A stretch of 64,000 bases of DNA, taken from positions 992,001-1,056,000 of the forward strand of contig JAMXBD010000023.1 of NCBI GenBank assembly GCA_024138025.1. Direction: 5' to 3'. Position numbers and translations under genes: made by a program. This DNA is from Combretum micranthum (lineage: Eukaryota; Streptophyta; Magnoliopsida; Myrtales; Combretaceae). This document shows, one piece after another, positions 60,181 to 64,000 of the stretch; positions within the stretch are counted from its first letter, which is position 1; each line of letters begins with the position of its first letter. The notes under the pieces were generated by a model. The model saw nothing but the letters and a program-made list of their open reading frames with translations, ran no database searches and had not been told where the DNA came from.

Positions 60181-61450
60181 AGAAATTAATGAGAATTCTA
60201 TTAAGTTCAGAAATGTGTTGACTACTTTGTCTATGTGTAATTTCATTTTTGTAATCTATCGACAAAAAGATATCTCTAGCGGTCTCCAATTAGCAGATCG
60301 GTCATTGACCATCCACCTTAATTAATAAGTTCTCTTGCATCCTTATATCTACCAAACACTTAAAACACGAGTGTACTGTGAGAGAGAGAAATTGGAGCAA
60401 TTGATAAAGTTATAAAAACATTCTAATACTTTATGATTTGATCTTTTCTCAAAGAAATGCCTATATCAAGGGAATAACATAAGAAGTAGATAAGTTCAAG
60501 CTACAAGGTAAGGGAGACTCTAAGTACCGCCTCTTATATTGCCCCGTGATCAAGACCATCAAAAGAATCTAGTTACCATCAATAGACAAACAAGGATACT
60601 CAAATCAAAGGATAGCCACTGTGACTATGCTCTAGCCTGACGGAGTTATCCTAGTGATAAATAGACTTCACCGAGTGGTTTGACAAGTTTAAAAGCTTCT
60701 ATAAGAATCTGGTAAGTTTTTTTAAAATAAATATATTGCTAGGATTAAATTTTGTTGGAAATTAGCTCTAGAAGCCACGCAAAGCACGAGGAAATCAAGA
60801 TCTCAGGACATGAGATTTGTTGCTTAGGGATCATAACATGATACCCAGTTCAAGAGGCGTTTTAGAATATGAATTACCTCCGCTCAAGAAGCAACACTAT
60901 TCAAGAGGCGTTTTAGAACATGAATCACCTCCGCTCATAAAGCAACATAGTTTAAGAGGAGTTTCAAAACATGAATCACCTTCGCTCAAGAAGCAACACA
61001 GTTCAAGAGGCGTTTTAGAACATGAATCACCTCCGATCAAGAAGCAACACTGTTCAAGAGGCATTTCAGGACATGAATCACATCCGCTCAAGAAGCAACC
61101 CAGTTCAAGAGAAGTTTCAGAACATAAATCATCTCCGCTCAAAAAGCAATCCAGCTCAAAGCAACGGTTTAGAACATGAATCGTCTCTGCTCAAGAAACA
61201 ACTTCATCTCTGCTCAAGAAGCAATCCTATCTCTGCTAAAAAAGCAACCTCCTTTCAAGTACGGACTCAGTACATGAGACCTAAATCAAGGGATGGTTCA
61301 GTACATGAAGTATCCTTGCTCAAGAAGCAGTTCAAGGAGCATATCAAAGCATGAAAAAGCTCTCACCCCGCTCAAGAAGTGGGAGTTCCAGATAAGTTAA
61401 AGGCAAAATGAGGTCTACTTATCTTTGTGATAAGGTTTTGACAAACCTCA
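60181..61450 (+). other. 3' untranslated zone of the TAT/Ogre-like element
   Basis: Between the integrase end and the polypurine tract. Holds no recognised protein domain. It contains the 51-bp tandem repeat at 60847-61155 and related looser copies up to about 61370. Confidence 0.7.
60847..61155 (+). repeat. 51-bp tandem repeat (six copies)
   Basis: Six consecutive copies of a 51-bp unit whose landmarks are TCAAGAGGCGTTTTAGAACA, TGAATCACCTCCGCTCAAGA and AGCAACAC. All copies stay in the same frame and give a 17-residue repeat with core SRGVLEHESPPLKKQH; the complementary strand is open too. Weaker CTCAAGAAGCAA units continue to 61380. Tandem repeats in the 3' zone are known in TAT/Ogre elements, so I treat it as element DNA, not a gene. 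Confidence 0.85.
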
Positions 61451-61462
61451 CCCAGAGAGGGG
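61451..61462 (+). other. Polypurine tract of the TAT/Ogre-like element
   Basis: CAGAGAGGGG just before the 3' LTR start TGTAGACACC (61467), separated by CAAT. Confidence 0.75.
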
Positions 61463-61466
61463 CAAT

Positions 61467-63097
61467 TGTAGACACCTCATTTTGACAATTTATTTTTGTC
61501 AAATTATTGATAATTAGAGGTTAATATTATATATATATGACTAAATTAAAGGAATATTTGCAATTATAAGCATTAGGATTAGAAAATGAATTAGGAAGAT
61601 AAATCAAATTAAGGGAAATAAATATAATGGATGTAATCTATATACATATATAATATAGTATAATATGAAAAAAAAAAAAATTACTATTCATCTTCAACCT
61701 TGGGCAGCACGATGGGCCCCCTTTTGGGCCCATTTTCGGCCATTTCTAGACTCGATTTCACGAACCGAATGCACATATGGAAACTAAGTATGGAGTAGTT
61801 TAATTTGGTATATAGATTACGTGTTTTCATCAACAATACGTGTTTCAAATTCACTCTTAAAATTGGGAAAAACGCGTTTTTGTTAGTTTCCTCAAAAACT
61901 CAAAAGGGCATGAAATTCCTTTTTTAGGCAAGATTGAAGATTTGGGCGTTATAATATGGGAAAGACATATCTGATAGGACATTTAATTGGAAAGTTACAA
62001 TCGTTTTAGCTCCGGTTTTTTTAAATTTATGAAAACCGTGTCTTAGAACCTTAGATTCTCAATCGATTGTTTAGGAAAGTTTTGAGCCGAATTAAAACAT
62101 ATAAATAGTCTCCCCATCTTCTATTTAAAAAAAAAAAAGGTCTGCTCTCTCATAATACTTTTAATTTTATTCTCAATTTTGATTTCGTCTTGTTGTTCTC
62201 AAAGTTAGGTTTCAACATTCTAATTTTAAATTCTTCATAAAAAAAAAAAAGAAAATCGAAGCAATTGGAAGCTACCGGAGTGTTTGGTAGATCAAGGGCT
62301 TCAAAACCCCCCTATTCGACCACCGCATCGCCCTGTGATCACCCCAACCCAATTCCACATTCATTTGTCTCAAGTCGACCAGTCGGAGCTTCGACTATCA
62401 ATTCCCCTGCGCGCGTTCAATCTTCAGGTAAGCCTTTTTCTTTTTTACTTAATAAAGCATATTAGTAATATAATATTATAAGTTAATGAATTATCATAGC
62501 ATTGTAACAATGAAAAATAATAAACAATAATAAGATTTTGACATAATAAATATTACATATTAGTATTAGTTGTTTAGGCATGAGGTTAATTAATATGTCT
62601 TTTTTAGTGATTGCTTTGTAATATTGTTTATAGATTAAATTCTTAGGTTTATATTGTATAAAATTGCTATTAAAATTCCTAAATTAATTTTTATCTTGAC
62701 AAGATTTATTATGGCTTTGCCAATTGATTTTAATAAATTTGATTTATTAATATTATCATAGCACTTTTATTTTAACTTTCACTATAATCCTTTGACTAAT
62801 AAATTCAGTTTTTTTTTTAAAAAATACTTTAATGACATAGATTGAACCTTTACCATGATGTATTCAAATAATGAGTTATTATAAGATAACCATGATGTCC
62901 GTGATATAGCATTTGATGTTATAAATATTTCATCTTTTATATGTTTGTAATAACATTTTTTTCTCCTATTTGTGTGGAATTTGATTTCTTGTGATAATTT
63001 AATTAATGATAACATGTGGATTGATATGCTTTGTTTCCTTAAAGAGTTTTGTCACTTAGAAAAAAATTTGATTTTTATGAAATAGCAAGAACTTATC
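61467..63097 (+). repeat. 3' LTR, truncated
   Basis: Begins TGTAGACACCTCATTTTGAC and follows the 5' LTR to the GATTTTTATGAAATAGCAAGAACTTA block at about 63070-63097 (5' LTR counterpart near 48235-48262). The last about 775 bp of the LTR are absent. It contains the same TATA-like and leader blocks, here with an intact CAG|GTAAGC donor at about 62426-62434. The sequence then passes directly into a PMD pseudogene. Confidence 0.88.
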
Positions 63098-64000
63098 ATA
63101 TACCAGATAATGGCCCTTGTATGATTGATCCAACACCTGATGATTGCATAGTACCAGTCGAAATGATCTGTAGATATGCCAATGGGAATATATGGTACCT
63201 CAACAATGCGATTGCGCCTACCATCCCACTCAGTTATCCACCTGACGTGCTCTGTCGCCCAATTCCACTTGGAACGCCCTCATAAGTCTAGCTCATGTAG
63301 GGCTCTCATATCGACTGGATGGTCCGGAATCCCTTAGAAACCACCAAACTGTCTGAACACCCTATTTGGGTAGTAGTGCTCGACAATGTGAAAGCAAACC
63401 AGGGAGACTCGAGCAAGCCATATGTTACTGCCAGCCCGGCAGTACACAAAGAGGGAATCCATAATAACGGTGTAGGGGTCCCAAACAACTTGTACATTAG
63501 TAAATACAACATAACTATATACATGTGAACACATAAAATATACGGACCGATACCTGGCTGGGGAGCTGTCTATCGAAACACCCCCTATACTGGAACAACA
63601 AATGTGTCGGGAGCGAGTGACATTGAAAGTAGCACCCCAATAACTAATCAATAGGCGAACCACTGTAACTGATGTGATTTGTTGTCGTAGCGGAGCAATG
63701 TGTGGGAAGTGTTCCCATGCCTAGATCTGTAGGACTACTAGGGGTCCTGCTATGTCACCTGTGTCTACATGAGAAGCCATGCATAGTTGCCTGTATAGCC
63801 ATGTCAAGCAAGTTGCTCCCCATGCAAACTGCCTTACTCTCTCTAAGTCATCGAGTAGCTGGTGGTACATAACATGAACCATATTCGACAATATGTCTGC
63901 AACAATGAAGCCCCCTAGTAGTAGTAGAATATATGCTCTAGCATATTGCCGGAGAGTGATATCATTTGCCTGATCAGGTAGCATTCTAAAGTGTGTATCT
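63098..64000 (-). pseudogene. Plant mobile domain (PMD/MAIN-like) pseudogene, 5' part outside window
   Basis: Minus-strand reading from the right edge: LRQYARAYILLLLGGFIVAD, then VHVMYHQLLDDLERVRQFAW and GATCLTWLYRQLCMAS. Next is LQI, stop, AWEHFPHIAPLRQQ, and in another frame QYRGCFDRQLPSQ. Finally come VVWDPYT, LVCFHIVEHYYPNRVFRQFG, DHPVDMRALHELDL, stop, and WNWATEHVRWITEWDGRRNR. This is the order of the PMD found in MAIN-type genes and carried by some MULE and gypsy transposons (family knowledge). At least two nonsense codons (TAG in place of TGG in the AWE block at about 63721, and one after HELDL) and frameshifts kill it. A short intron may lie between LPSQ and VVWDP (about 63498-63555). 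It stops at the LTR junction. Confidence 0.85.

Larger units (their letters stand above)
46631..63097 (+). mobile_element. Large TAT/Ogre-like LTR retrotransposon, truncated and nested
   Basis: 5' LTR 46631-49037, primer site 49041-49058, extra upstream ORF 49654-51147, gag from 51622 with a nested 3.8-kb insertion (52656-56470), protease about 57131-57720, probable intron 58132-58353, RT stub and RNase H end 58430-59030, integrase 59090-60180, 51-bp repeats 60847-61155, polypurine tract 61451-61462, truncated 3' LTR 61467-about 63097. The extra ORF before gag, long LTR, intron between protease and RT, and TGGCGACTCC primer site are features of the TAT/Ogre group (family knowledge). All reading frames carry stops. 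Confidence 0.9.

Noticed and set aside
60897..61142. Cys-rich minus-strand frame with regular GGDSCS repeats, resembling a small secreted cysteine-rich peptide
   Set aside because: It is the antisense reading of the 51-bp repeat in the retroelement 3' zone; no signal peptide or promoter context.
60847..61155. CRISPR-like regular repeat array
   Set aside because: Copies are contiguous without unique spacers, and the genome is a plant; it is a minisatellite.

Overview
This window is AT-rich nuclear DNA from a flowering plant. The evidence is a five-exon nucleotide-sugar transporter gene with GT/AG introns, several families of plant LTR retrotransposons, hAT-like and MITE-type DNA elements, and tRNA-derived SINEs. 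I cannot name the species. No bacterial-style operon, rRNA gene or functional tRNA gene was seen.

The only recognisable cellular gene is on the minus strand at 11469-13654. It is a UDP-rhamnose/UDP-galactose transporter of the URGT4-6/NST-KT1 type. All five coding exons and their splice sites can be placed. The last exon lacks one base near 11672, so the gene is either damaged or the assembly is wrong there. A CT-rich leader and promoter zone lies near 14775-15000.

Almost everything else recognisable is mobile DNA. From left to right: a hAT-like element at 5934-7360 has a solo LTR inside it. A 494-bp tandem duplication lies at 16864-17852. A hAT-like element at 18970-19498 has a perfect 8-bp target duplication. 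A minus-strand gag-only LTR element at 20253-23230 belongs to the same LTR family as the solo LTR at about 6040. A chromovirus-type integrase fragment lies near 26.3-26.7 kb. A 644-bp tandem duplication lies at 27638-28930. A 200-bp tandem duplication at 31590-32984 has a hAT-like element in one copy and an empty site in the other. More hAT/MITE/SINE copies lie at 34-37 kb. A degenerate minisatellite at 37.5-38.5 kb is split by a MITE. A Ty1/copia pol end lies at 39.8 kb.

The right third is dominated by two LTR elements. A 3.25-kb Ty3/gypsy element (40539-43792) keeps both LTRs, primer-binding site and polypurine tract, but its gag-protease region is fused directly to the integrase tail. A large TAT/Ogre-like element (46631-about 63097) has a 2.4-kb LTR, an extra ORF upstream of gag (DUF7745-like with a coiled coil), gag, protease, a probable intron, an RT stub fused to the end of RNase H, integrase with all three catalytic residues, and 51-bp repeats before the 3' LTR. 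A 3.8-kb insertion interrupts its gag. Its 3' LTR is cut off at about 63097, where a minus-strand plant mobile domain (PMD/MAIN-like) pseudogene begins and runs off the window.

Both LTR-paired elements have lost the reverse-transcriptase core by internal deletion, and the third keeps only gag. No intact RT is visible anywhere. The DNA-element and retroelement copies look old and inactive.
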